Assembly: GCA_022538095.1 (NCBI GenBank)
Contig: JAKYXN010000009.1
Location: 56,386 to 120,385, forward strand
Source: Puniceicoccaceae bacterium K14
GTDB lineage: Bacteria > Verrucomicrobiota > Verrucomicrobiia > Opitutales > Opitutaceae
Direction: 5' to 3'
DNA: 64,000 bases
In this document: positions 42,331-51,352 of the stretch, one piece after another
Layout: every line of letters starts with the position of its first letter
Position numbering within the stretch: the first letter of the stretch is position 1
Program-made: the position numbers and the translations under genes
The notes under the pieces: model-generated
Seen by the model: only the letters and a program-made list of their open reading frames with translations
What the model was told of the DNA's origin: nothing
Database searches by the model: none

Positions 42331-45300
42331 TTAGAAATTGTTCTTAGCGATCTCGTTTAGGGATCGGAAATCCAGTTTTCCGGTTCCTAGCAGTGGGAGC
42401 TCTTCGATTTGTATCCAGTCTTTGGGATTGGGTTTCCAAAGGTTGGGGATGTCGAGAGAGTTGAGCGTTTCTCGGATGGAATCTTCATCCAAAGTTTCTA
42501 GAGTGTGGATGACGCAGAGTTTTTCTCCTTTCCGTTCGTCTGCTTTTGCGACGACGGAAAGCGTGTCTGTTCCGGTCTTGAAGGCTTCTTGCAATGCCTT
42601 TTCTACTGCTCCGTGCGATATCATCTCACCGCCCAATTTGCTGAATCGGGACAATCGCCCCGTTATAGCGAAAAAGCCATCGGTATCCATGACGCCAATA
42701 TCACCTGTATTGTACCAACCGTCCTTAATAACCGATTCGGTGAGCTCCTTTCTGTTTAGGTAGCCGGACATGACATTGGGTCCTTTTATGTGGATGAGTC
42801 CTTCTTTGCCGGCGGCAAGCGTTTCATGTGTTTCTGGGTGAACAATCTTCATCGCCATGCCCGGGAGAACACGTCCGAGGCGGTCTTCGCGGTTTCCGGT
42901 CTCTTCGAGGTTGTCGATGACGACGTTTGGCAAGCTTACCGCACAGACCGGAGAGAGTTCCGTCGCTCCGTATCCTTCCAGTGGTTTGACGCCAAAACGT
43001 TTTTCGAACACGGCGGCCACGCGATCTTGCAGTTTTTCGGCTCCGGTGAAGGCGTAGCGTAAATGGGAGAATTGCTCGGGCTTTATCTTTCGGGTATACG
43101 CAAGAAGAAAGCTTGGAGTGGTCAGTAAAATCGAGGCTTTATATTTCTCAGAAATTTTCCCGATTGTTTCTCCTTCGAGTGGATTATTGTGACAGATCGT
43201 TTTAATGCCCGATAGGACGGAAAACCAAAGAGTCACGGTGTATCCAAAAGAGTGGAAAAATGGCAGGGTGGCCAAAATGGCATCGTCTCTTTGAATTTGT
43301 ACGATTGAGCGGAAGGACTCAATGTTGGAGATTAAGTTGTGGTGGCTGAGCATCACGCCTTTAGGCTCTGCTGTGGATCCGCTTGAGAATAGAATCGTGG
43401 CGATATCGTCTGGCCCGTTGTCGTTACCTTCCAGGATTAAGTTCGTTGGTAAGAACCTCCCTTTGAGCATTGCCCCGAGTTTTTCGGCGGAGCTTATTTC
43501 TTTGAGGAGGTCTTCGATGTAGAGGAGATTGTCGGGGAGAGGGAGCTTTGGTAGCCTTTCCAAAAAGGCTCGGGATGTAATCACTGTTTTGATACTACAT
43601 TGCTCTTGGGCGGAGCCGAAGCTCGATGCGGGTGCGGTATAGTTGAGATTGACTCCGATATGACGACTCAGACTTATCGCGATGTTTGCTAGGGCCGACC
43701 CGGCACTTGTCGGCAAGAGGATCCCGACATGGCGCTCATTGTTCTGTGTGTTGCTCTGAATGCGGTTTCGCAGAATGATACCGGCGACGAGGAGTTCTTT
43801 GTATGTGAGTTCTTTGCCACTGCTGCCGGCGATAGCGAGGCGATTCCAATTGAGGCGAGCCGCTTGAATAAATTCATAACCCAAGCTCTTTCGCTTTTCC
43901 TTTGCGAGCTCGAAGGAATCGACCGACAGCTCGCTGACGGCTTGTTGCACTTCAAAGGTTGTGGAGGTCGCAGGGATTGGCTTTCCGAAGTGAACGCTGA
44001 CTGGGTAGCGGAAATCGTGCGTAAGTTTTATTTTGGGACCTCCGTTGCGATAGCTGGCGACGCTGCCCCAAGCGCCACCAATGTAGACCGGTATGATCGG
44101 ATAATCAGTGCCTTTAACTATACGTTCAAAGCCGGCCTTGAAGGGCAGCATCATGCCAGTTCGCGTGAGTGTGCCTTCAGCGAAAATGCATACAAAATAG
44201 CCTTCGTCTAGGGCCGCTCGAGCAGTCTTAAGCGAGAGAATGAGTTTCTTGGGATTGTCTGCTTCGTGGATAAGGATGACCTTGGCAAGGTCGACCATCT
44301 TGCGGGTGAACCAGCCGGATTTTTCATAGTAGCCGCGCGACATGAGCATGCGAATACGGCGTTGTTGGCTGGATACGATGAGGATCGCATCCATCAGACT
44401 TACGTGGTTGCAAACGAGTAATGCCGGTCCAATCGCAGGAAGATTGTCGACTCCCCGAGTACGAAAGCGGTAGCAGAAACGAGTGATCAGCATCACAACG
44501 AATTTGACGAAAAAGTCAGGCAGTACCCAGAGGCTAAAAAGGGCGAGGACAAAGATAAGTAAGGATAGGGATAAAAACCCTCTTTGGGCCGTCCAATCGA
44601 GGAGCGAGGAGTTCACGTATATTAGCCCACTGGCTAGAAGAATGCCCAACCAGCTAGCAAATGCGTTGGCAGCTTGGATCGATCCGATTCGGTCTTTGGG
44701 ACTGCTGTATTGAATAAACGATTGCAAGGGAACGATGAAGAGTCCGGCAGAGAAACCTAGCGATGCCATGCAGATTGCAGCAAGTGTAACGCTATTTTGT
44801 GCGATGTTTCCTAGAACGAATAAGCTAAGGCTCATCACAAATGCTCCAATGGGAACGATTCCCCATTCAATCGATCGCCCGCTTAGCCAGCCAGCAGTGG
44901 TGGAGCCGACGCCAATCCCGATTGCGGTTAACAGAAAGAGGCGAGTAGCTTCTTCTGGGCGTAGGTTTAAATGCTGTTCTCCGTAATCGAGGATGTTGAA
45001 TTGAGTAAAGGCAGCCGCAAGTGAGAAGATAGAAAGAGCGAGAACGGATAGGAGAAGAAAGCCATCTTTTCGAATTTCTAAGAAAGTTTTGAATACAGTG
45101 CCAAATCCATTGAGGCTTAGATTGCGTTCTGGGTGTGACGGGCTAGGGGCGATGTTAAGAGAGGCAAACAATCCAGCAGCGGCAATTACAAGACAGACGC
45201 TGGCGGCTAGGCTAAAGTTTCCGTCTACTAGTAAACTAAGCTCGGGGGCGACGACAGTACCGCAAATAATGGCGACAAAGGTAAAGAGTTGGATTGAGCC

Positions 45301-45720
45301 GTTTGCTTTTGAAAGACTCTCAACTCCGACTTGTTCGGGAATAATTCCACCTTTGCAGGGACCGAAGAAAGCGCTCTGAGAGGACATCAAGAAGATAGTC
45401 GCGTAGAGAAGGGTGTTATTCTGCAGGTGGAGGGCAACTATGCCGAAACACATTACGAGAATCTCTGTAATCTTCAGCTTCACAATCATGTTGCGCTTGC
45501 TGAATTTGTCAGCGAAGTTTCCAGCGATAGGAACGATGATCAGGAAAGGCAGGGCGAAGACGAGTCCAACGGTTGCCAGTATATTGGCTGATTCTGAATC
45601 TCCATTCCAAGCAATCAAAGCATAGACGATGAGAAGTTTGAATACATTGTCGTTCATTGCTCCGCCAAATTGCGTCGCGTTGAGCCACCAGAAGGTCTTT
45701 GGAAGTGAGTTGGATTTCAT
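42331..45720 (-). CDS. LplT-Aas fusion: lysophospholipid transporter, acyltransferase and acyl-ACP synthetase
   Basis: 1129 residues in three parts. Residues 1 to about 400 are an MFS-type transporter like LplT (NDNVFKLLIVYALIAWNG at the N-terminus). Then comes a PlsC acyltransferase with the HX4D motif H439-V-S-L-M-D444 and the FAEGTLTR motif. From about 630 to the end it is an AMP-forming acyl-ACP synthetase (FSSGSTAEPKG near 776; YGATELSP; GWYNTGDIG). In E. coli LplT and Aas are separate proteins that return and re-acylate lysophospholipids; here one chain can do both at the inner membrane. Three-domain fusions of this type exist in several phyla. Confidence 0.92.
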   Translation of the reverse strand: MKSNSLPKTFWWLNATQFGGAMNDNVFKLLIVYALIAWNGDSESANILATVGLVFALPFLIIVPIAGNFADKFSKRNMIVKLKITEILVMCFGIVALHLQNNTLLYATIFLMSSQSAFFGPCKGGIIPEQVGVESLSKANGSIQLFTFVAIICGTVVAPELSLLVDGNFSLAASVCLVIAAAGLFASLNIAPSPSHPERNLSLNGFGTVFKTFLEIRKDGFLLLSVLALSIFSLAAAFTQFNILDYGEQHLNLRPEEATRLFLLTAIGIGVGSTTAGWLSGRSIEWGIVPIGAFVMSLSLFVLGNIAQNSVTLAAICMASLGFSAGLFIVPLQSFIQYSSPKDRIGSIQAANAFASWLGILLASGLIYVNSSLLDWTAQRGFLSLSLLIFVLALFSLWVLPDFFVKFVVMLITRFCYRFRTRGVDNLPAIGPALLVCNHVSLMDAILIVSSQQRRIRMLMSRGYYEKSGWFTRKMVDLAKVILIHEADNPKKLILSLKTARAALDEGYFVCIFAEGTLTRTGMMLPFKAGFERIVKGTDYPIIPVYIGGAWGSVASYRNGGPKIKLTHDFRYPVSVHFGKPIPATSTTFEVQQAVSELSVDSFELAKEKRKSLGYEFIQAARLNWNRLAIAGSSGKELTYKELLVAGIILRNRIQSNTQNNERHVGILLPTSAGSALANIAISLSRHIGVNLNYTAPASSFGSAQEQCSIKTVITSRAFLERLPKLPLPDNLLYIEDLLKEISSAEKLGAMLKGRFLPTNLILEGNDNGPDDIATILFSSGSTAEPKGVMLSHHNLISNIESFRSIVQIQRDDAILATLPFFHSFGYTVTLWFSVLSGIKTICHNNPLEGETIGKISEKYKASILLTTPSFLLAYTRKIKPEQFSHLRYAFTGAEKLQDRVAAVFEKRFGVKPLEGYGATELSPVCAVSLPNVVIDNLEETGNREDRLGRVLPGMAMKIVHPETHETLAAGKEGLIHIKGPNVMSGYLNRKELTESVIKDGWYNTGDIGVMDTDGFFAITGRLSRFSKLGGEMISHGAVEKALQEAFKTGTDTLSVVAKADERKGEKLCVIHTLETLDEDSIRETLNSLDIPNLWKPNPKDWIQIEELPLLGTGKLDFRSLNEIAKNNF

Positions 45721-45790
45721 TTGGGTTGGATTGGATTTGCCTGCGAAGCGTACAGAGGGGGACGAAGTGGGAGAGGGTGTGGCGGAGAGT

Positions 45791-47527
45791 TTAGAGTTCT
45801 TCGCTGAATATTTTTTCGGTGATTTTCCAGAATTGGCCTTGTTTGCGGCCGATTACGAAGGCGGGCATTCTGAGTAGAGGTTGCATGCGAATGATGTCAT
45901 CGACGGATCGGATATTTGTCTTCTGCTCCGGTCGTCTCATATGCGAGCGCAAAAAGTTAACATCGAATTTTTTCAGACTGTTGTGGTTATTGAGATAGTG
46001 CATTTCGGCTAGGTAACGGGCATCGTAGTCGTAGTACCTAACCTGCAAGTAAGAGTTCCCGTTTTTATCGGTGCGTTCGAGCATTTCGATCGAGTCGGGC
46101 GTGAGAACATGGGCATTTTTAGAAAGCTTGGCTTGCTTGAGTTTTACGTCGGGGTCGATGAGCACGTGGCCGCAGTTGTGGCAATCGCGAGCGGTGATAT
46201 CGTTTTCAGCGGAACATTTTTCACAAATCTTGAAGCGAAAGCGATAACCGCAGGGAATCACTTCGTATGTATCCGGGTTTTGAACGGCTCCGCGGCATTT
46301 GCGACCGTAGTGTTCAATAACACATCCGCTTTCGTCGACAATTCCCCAAAAGTCGTTCACAAATCCGCATTGAGGACAGGGAATTTGAACGGCGACTGAT
46401 TCCGACTCTGTTTTCTTGTCTCCGATTTCAGGGCTATAGATATTGTGCCCCATTCCTGTGTAGTCGAGGACCAGACAGTCTTTTTTGTTTGTATCCAATC
46501 TCAGACCACGTCCTATGATTTGCTGGTAAAGGCTGATCGATTCGGTTGGGCGTAAGATAGCGATGACATCAACATGCACCGCATCAAAGCCGGTTGTGAG
46601 AACCGACACGTTGACCAAGTATTTGAATTCCTTCCTTTTAAAAGACTCAATGATTTGATCGCGCTCGATCACTTCAGTGTCCCCCAAAACGAGTTTTGCT
46701 TGTCCCTCTGGTAAGGTTTTCATGATCTCCTGGGCATGCTTTACGGTAGAGCTGAAAATCATCACTCCCTGGCGCTTGTAACTCTCAGTGATATCAACGA
46801 TATTTTTGATGATCAGGGGAGTTAGGCGTCGTTGTTGTTTCAATACTTCTTCGAGCTCAGCCATAGAATATTCTTTGCCGTCCTCGGTTAATTCTGAGAA
46901 GTCGTAGGAAGTTACTGGGATGTCGACTTTTACTGGAGGCGTAAGAAATCGATTTCTGATCATGTACTCCAATGGAAGTTCGTAGATGCAATGTTTGAAG
47001 AAGCGAAGCTCTTGCGTCTTCATTTCCCCTCGGTGCGAATAATTGTAGATCCAGCCCAAGCCCAGTCTGTACGGTGTCGCGGTGAGGCCCAGAATGCAAA
47101 TACGCGGATTGTTAAGCTTCAGTCTTTTGATGACTTGAGCGTATTGGCTGTCTGCTTCGAGGCCGACGCGGTGGCATTCATCAATGACTAAGAGTGTGAA
47201 ATCTCTAAAGAAGTCGTCACTTGCGTTTGCCACGGACTGGATGCTACCGAAGATGACCTTTTGCGTGCTGTCTTTTTGATTCAATCCTGCCGAATAGATT
47301 CCCGCATCTAGTCCATAGCTCTCATATTTTAGATGGTTTTGCTCTACCAACTCTTTGACATGAGCAAGGACCAGAACGCGTCCTCTCGCAACCTTGGCTA
47401 GCTCAGCAATCACCAAACTCTTACCTGCTCCCGTAGGCAAAACGATCACTGCCGGGTAGCGCTTTTTTCTAAAGAACTTGAGAGTGCTATCAACCGCCTC
47501 CTGTTGGTAGGGTCTGAGTTTGTACAT
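45791..47527 (-). CDS. radD: DNA repair helicase RadD
   Basis: 578 residues, close in length and sequence to E. coli RadD/YejH along the whole chain. Motifs: Walker A PTGAGKS at 31-37, DECH at 116-119, [23 protein letters not shown] and [10 protein letters not shown]. Two C-terminal zinc ribbons (CPQCGF..., [20 protein letters not shown]). RadD helps recover from replication-linked double-strand breaks and stimulates RecA-type strand exchange. The ATG lies about 95 bases downstream of a 14-bp palindrome at 47623. Confidence 0.93.
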   Translation of the reverse strand: MYKLRPYQQEAVDSTLKFFRKKRYPAVIVLPTGAGKSLVIAELAKVARGRVLVLAHVKELVEQNHLKYESYGLDAGIYSAGLNQKDSTQKVIFGSIQSVANASDDFFRDFTLLVIDECHRVGLEADSQYAQVIKRLKLNNPRICILGLTATPYRLGLGWIYNYSHRGEMKTQELRFFKHCIYELPLEYMIRNRFLTPPVKVDIPVTSYDFSELTEDGKEYSMAELEEVLKQQRRLTPLIIKNIVDITESYKRQGVMIFSSTVKHAQEIMKTLPEGQAKLVLGDTEVIERDQIIESFKRKEFKYLVNVSVLTTGFDAVHVDVIAILRPTESISLYQQIIGRGLRLDTNKKDCLVLDYTGMGHNIYSPEIGDKKTESESVAVQIPCPQCGFVNDFWGIVDESGCVIEHYGRKCRGAVQNPDTYEVIPCGYRFRFKICEKCSAENDITARDCHNCGHVLIDPDVKLKQAKLSKNAHVLTPDSIEMLERTDKNGNSYLQVRYYDYDARYLAEMHYLNNHNSLKKFDVNFLRSHMRRPEQKTNIRSVDDIIRMQPLLRMPAFVIGRKQGQFWKITEKIFSEEL

Positions 47528-47622
47528 GGAGAGGGGAAGCTAGAACAAAGAGTTTGCGAAGTATAGAATTTTATTGGTTCTAGATACCTCATTCTGAAAT
47601 TGGCTTAAATACCCAATATTTA

Positions 47623-47636
47623 CTATTCGCGAATAG
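47623..47636. promoter_or_regulatory. 14-bp perfect palindrome before radD, possible operator
   Basis: CTATTCGCGAATAG is a perfect palindrome; an overlapping hairpin ATTCGC-GAATA-GCGAAT extends it. It lies in the gap upstream of radD in an AT-rich promoter-like stretch. A DNA-damage repressor site is possible but the sequence does not match a LexA box I know. Confidence 0.35.
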
Positions 47637-47717
47637 CGAATGATCATTGAATTCTGCCAATCTCCTGTAAAACTGTTATAACCCATATTTGGGGCACAGA
47701 TGATTCGATGACTTAAT

Positions 47718-50255
47718 TCAAGTTTTGGTAATATTCTTTAGATATTGGTCTCCGTGCTGATTGTACCAGTTTTCTAACTCTTCAAGTGATTCTGCCTCTC
47801 TTATAATCTCTTTTTCAAGGGCGTTATTCTCCAATAGCATATTTCTTATTTTTCTCAGAACTATGTCCTTTTCCCACCAAAAATTAGGTGCATCACTTCC
47901 TAAAATCCATTGTAAACCTGATCGTCCTTTATTTCTAACTACGCATTCAACTGCCGCAAGTTGAAGCTCTTCTCCACTTTCATCAAAATCGAAATGTTTA
48001 GCGTTTAGTCGACCAATATCTCCAAGAAGTGCCAATGCTATTTCTCTGATGGGAGTTTTTGCTAATTTCTTTATAGCATTGGTGGCGTCAGTGCTTTTGA
48101 GATAGCCGAGAGCTAAAGCTGCGACTTCTGATTCATCGTGAGTTCCGGCTATGTCTTCGAAGCTTTTTAGAATATATTCAGATTCGCCTTCGGGCACTTC
48201 CGGCAATGGGATAATTTCTATTGGCTCCTTGCTCAGGACCATTAACAGATGCGACGTTGCAGAATGATAGTTAAGTAGACCTGCCGTAATGATCGCTTTT
48301 TTTCTTACGCCTTTTTGTGGGTCGCGAAGTGCGTTCCATAAATAGGAAGCGATTTCTTGTTCGGACAGAATTTCAAGGTGTTTGAGTAGGTAATCCATAG
48401 CCGATTGGCGAAGTGGGTGGTAGCGGGCTTGTTGCATTACTTGTAGGACGATTTTGTGCATTTGACCCAAATTGTGTGGTTTCCAGTTTTTAAACGTGGA
48501 AGGCGTTGATACCCAGAATCTAGCAGCCCCTCGCCTTCGCTGACGGTCGTTGCCTAGCAACGCGATTTCTACTGATTGTTGAAGAAGGTTTTCGTCGTAT
48601 GTACTAAGAGTGGACTTCGCTTCTCTCTCGATCCTTCCTGACTCAATCCAACTGTCGTTGCTGGCTCCGAGCATGGATAAGAGGGTGTCTATTTGTGCCT
48701 CTTCGTTGTTGAATATTTTGGGGAGCACTTTTTCAAAATTTCCCCTCTCTAATGAATTTTTTAGCTTCTTTGGCCACCCATCAGTCGCTCGTTCAAATTT
48801 TGCGATTTTGGCGTTTTCCCATTTTTGAGCCTCTAGAATTTCCTCGCGAGGGCCAGTAACGCCGTTCTTTGCTAACCAGTGGATAAGAAAGTCGGAGCTC
48901 GTTTCTGTAAGTCCTCCATCGCCAGGCCATTCGCCATCCATCCATCTTAGGCTCTGTCCATGATGAAAGCCGATGGTTTCGATCAATTTTTCCCCTTGAT
49001 AAAACTCAAAGCTTGGACTCCCGCAGCACATACAGTGAAAGCCATTGTTTGAGTTGCTTATTTTTAAATTATCCAAAAAATTCGATATCTGTTCACTTTT
49101 GGTTACCTCAAGTAGAGTTTTTTCTTTATCCAGGATTCTGTGACAAGTTCCTCCTGAGCGTACTCTTATACTGGTTACGTTCTGAATGCGAGTTTTGAGA
49201 GCATCTGTCCAGTTATGTAATAATTGGCACTGTGTGTTATTCCTTTTGAACGCTGCGATGCTTCTATCTGAAACTTTTGTAGAGAGAATCTTCAAATTTT
49301 GAAGACTGGGTACTGATTTGGTGGGTATTGATTCTAGAGTAGAGTTGTTAGCGTTTACTACAGTGATTTGCCTCAAGTTTTCGATTGAACGCAGGTTTTT
49401 AACCTCTGTATTTGGGATTTGAAGCTCTCTCAAATCTTTTAGATCTTTTAAGAAACCAAAATTGGTCAATCCGCTCTGCCAGCCTAGATCGAGATAACGG
49501 AGGTTTACTAGTTTAGAAAAATCAGATGTTTTTTGGAGCTCGCCCCCGTAGTACTTTAAGTAGACCAAATCTTTGTTCTGGGAAATGTTTTCTAGATTGA
49601 ATGCTTCCCTGTTGAGTGAATCGATGTTCAAAAATCGAAGAGACTTAAGTTTCTTTAGTGGACTGTAGTCTCTTATGCCGTTTGAAGAGTTTTCCTGTAT
49701 TTGCAGAAAAGTGACAGATTCGGGTATTTTAGGAAGGGACATTTCATCACCAACTGCTGCGTGGTTGGTGATTTTGTAAAATGCTTTGCTGGAATCTATA
49801 TGATTCATCAAATCGCTAGCGATTTCTGAGGTGTTACCGTCTAAGCGAATTCCACGAACGTACTTCATATCATCGATGCCAAGGTTCTCAAATGGATTTA
49901 CTAGTCTCTTGCCGTTCTCCTGATAGGCTAAACCTATGTTAAGCCCTACAAGGTGCGGTGTATTATCGATGATGTGGTACAGTTTTCCGTCTTCTTCCAA
50001 ATTTCCGACAAAGGTATATGATTCCGCTGGATCCATTAAAACGGTGAGATCGCCAATCCGAATGAGAATTTCAGGTTGATCTAGATACAACCGGTCAAGT
50101 GGGGTATAGCGGGGAGTGAAAGATTTACCGTTTAACGTGAACGTTATTTGCTCGTCTGCGAAAGTACAATTGAAGGGAATAATTAGGCTAAAAAGGCATA
50201 GAAGGATGGAGAGTTTCGAAGGGCTAAGTTGTGGGCGTTGGGGTAACTGGATCAT
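47718..50255 (-). CDS. Secreted large protein with leucine-rich and HEAT-like repeats
   Basis: 845 residues. Signal peptide about 1-33 (LSILLCLFSLIIPFNCTFA). Residues about 180-345 are leucine-rich repeats (such as LVNLRYLDLGWQSGLTNFGFL and LKDLRELQIPNTEVKNLRSI). From about 560 on, helical HEAT-like repeats (LWNALRDPQKGVRKKAIITAG and following). The middle contains a CCG motif (GFHCMCCGSPSFEFYQGEK). Both repeat types bind proteins. I recognise no known family; function unknown. AT-richer than its neighbours. Confidence 0.8.
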   Translation of the reverse strand: MIQLPQRPQLSPSKLSILLCLFSLIIPFNCTFADEQITFTLNGKSFTPRYTPLDRLYLDQPEILIRIGDLTVLMDPAESYTFVGNLEEDGKLYHIIDNTPHLVGLNIGLAYQENGKRLVNPFENLGIDDMKYVRGIRLDGNTSEIASDLMNHIDSSKAFYKITNHAAVGDEMSLPKIPESVTFLQIQENSSNGIRDYSPLKKLKSLRFLNIDSLNREAFNLENISQNKDLVYLKYYGGELQKTSDFSKLVNLRYLDLGWQSGLTNFGFLKDLKDLRELQIPNTEVKNLRSIENLRQITVVNANNSTLESIPTKSVPSLQNLKILSTKVSDRSIAAFKRNNTQCQLLHNWTDALKTRIQNVTSIRVRSGGTCHRILDKEKTLLEVTKSEQISNFLDNLKISNSNNGFHCMCCGSPSFEFYQGEKLIETIGFHHGQSLRWMDGEWPGDGGLTETSSDFLIHWLAKNGVTGPREEILEAQKWENAKIAKFERATDGWPKKLKNSLERGNFEKVLPKIFNNEEAQIDTLLSMLGASNDSWIESGRIEREAKSTLSTYDENLLQQSVEIALLGNDRQRRRGAARFWVSTPSTFKNWKPHNLGQMHKIVLQVMQQARYHPLRQSAMDYLLKHLEILSEQEIASYLWNALRDPQKGVRKKAIITAGLLNYHSATSHLLMVLSKEPIEIIPLPEVPEGESEYILKSFEDIAGTHDESEVAALALGYLKSTDATNAIKKLAKTPIREIALALLGDIGRLNAKHFDFDESGEELQLAAVECVVRNKGRSGLQWILGSDAPNFWWEKDIVLRKIRNMLLENNALEKEIIREAESLEELENWYNQHGDQYLKNITKT

Positions 50256-50514
50256 GAAATGAATTTAATACTATGTTTGTAGTCTGTCCAGTGATTAGTC
50301 GAAAAACCTTCGAGAAACTACCGCAAAATTGACTGATCTATGCAATGGTCTCGTATTCGGGGGTGCAAAGCGGAAACAAGAGAAGGGCAGACCAAGAGAT
50401 GGTATGTCGTAGTTGGAATAGAGCATTTTCCATTTAATGATACACCAAAGGTAGGGCGTGACGGTCCGACACGCCGCAAAGCTCATTATTAACTGAGCGT
50501 CTAATGCTCTAGAT
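50256..50514. other. Intergenic region upstream of the LRR protein
   Basis: Contains the promoter of the LRR gene, a REP-like unit at 50455 and the minus-strand terminator from 50515. No convincing gene. Confidence 0.4.
50455..50478. repeat. REP-like unit GTAGGGCGTGACGGTCCGAC
   Basis: GTAGGGCGTG followed by ACGGTCCGA and CACGCCG; GGCGTG and CACGCC form the stem. It begins with the same GTAGGGC as the units at 18413 and 36998, but has another stem sequence. Confidence 0.5.
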
Positions 50515-50555
50515 AAAAAAAGAAACCCAATCGCAGGGGTGCAATTGGGTTTCTT
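50515..50555 (-). terminator. Strong rho-independent terminator on the minus strand
   Basis: A 14-position stem with one mismatch (AGAAACCCAATTGC/GCGATTGGGTTTCT as read on the minus strand) followed by seven T. On the plus strand there is no T-run and no gene upstream, so it must end a minus-strand transcript, namely the small frame at 50570. Confidence 0.8.
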
Positions 50556-50569
50556 GAGTTGAAAATGGG

Positions 50570-50761
50570 TTAACCTTGAGGGTGGGCTTTTTGGGGTGGA
50601 GGGCGACTCCTTTGATATGTTGTCCCATCGTATTGCTTTATCTTGATAAGATAGTATGCTGCCAGCTTGGAGTCGGTAGCCGCTGTTAGAGATAATACGG
50701 GATTTACCAAATTTTGGTGTTGCAAAAGTGTTATTTGATCTATTCTGTAATTAAAGACCAT
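50570..50761 (-). CDS. Possible small protein, unknown
   Basis: 63 residues from the ATG at 50761 (open upstream to 50851, inside nrfH). The sequence MVFNYRIDQITLLQHQNLVN alternates like beta strands and continues with KLAAYYLIKIKQYDGTTYQR before a Pro-rich basic tail. A strong terminator follows 15 bases after the stop on the same strand, which is good evidence for a transcribed gene. No family recognised; no clear Shine-Dalgarno. It is divergent to nrfH. Confidence 0.5.
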   Translation of the reverse strand: MVFNYRIDQITLLQHQNLVNPVLSLTAATDSKLAAYYLIKIKQYDGTTYQRSRPPPQKAHPQG

Positions 50762-50801
50762 TTTATAATTATTATCCCATCTGGGTATTTCCGCGATACC
50801 T

Positions 50802-51308
50802 ATGAAAGACACTCCCCCTACTTCAAAACATTCCCGTTGGACTAAGCGCATTATTTCGCTTGGCGTGATTTATCTTCTTTGCGCCTTGAGCGTGGGGATT
50901 ATTTCGGGGCTTGGGGTGTTTACCTTTGGATACGGAAAAGGAGCTTCTTATCTGAGCAACAATCCTCAGTCATGCGCGAATTGCCATGTGATGCAGGATT
51001 ATTTGGATACGTGGCAAAAATCAAGTCATCATAACGTTGCCACGTGCAATGATTGTCACCTTTCGCATCATCCTGTAGGTAAGTGGGTTACTAAGGCGGA
51101 CAACGGCTTTTTTCACTCGTTGGCTTTTACTTTAGACAATTACCACAAGCCGATAGAGATCAAAGACAGAAATCGTGAAGTGACTCAAGACGCTTGCATT
51201 CACTGCCATGCTGAGACCTCGCATCCCATGCTATCGATTCGCAATGAAACTGAAACGCTGCACTGCGCCCGCTGCCATAGCGACGTTGGGCACTCCTTGC
51301 GTAGATAA
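50802..51308 (+). CDS. nrfH: Cytochrome c nitrite reductase small subunit
   Basis: 168 residues. One membrane segment (about 17-43) and four haem-binding CXXCH motifs: CANCH 58-62, CNDCH 82-86, CIHCH 132-136, CARCH 155-159. NrfH belongs to the NapC/NirT family and passes electrons from menaquinol to NrfA. The nrfA gene follows 44 bases later. Confidence 0.95.
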   Translation: MKDTPPTSKHSRWTKRIISLGVIYLLCALSVGIISGLGVFTFGYGKGASYLSNNPQSCANCHVMQDYLDTWQKSSHHNVATCNDCHLSHHPVGKWVTKADNGFFHSLAFTLDNYHKPIEIKDRNREVTQDACIHCHAETSHPMLSIRNETETLHCARCHSDVGHSLRR

Positions 51309-51352
51309 TTTAAACCCTAATTCCAATCGTTTACTATTAAAGTTAGACCGTT

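Noticed and set aside
43729..44211. Plus-strand 160-codon frame inside the LplT-Aas gene
   Set aside because: Lies antisense to the conserved PlsC and linker region; composition is that of a shadow frame.
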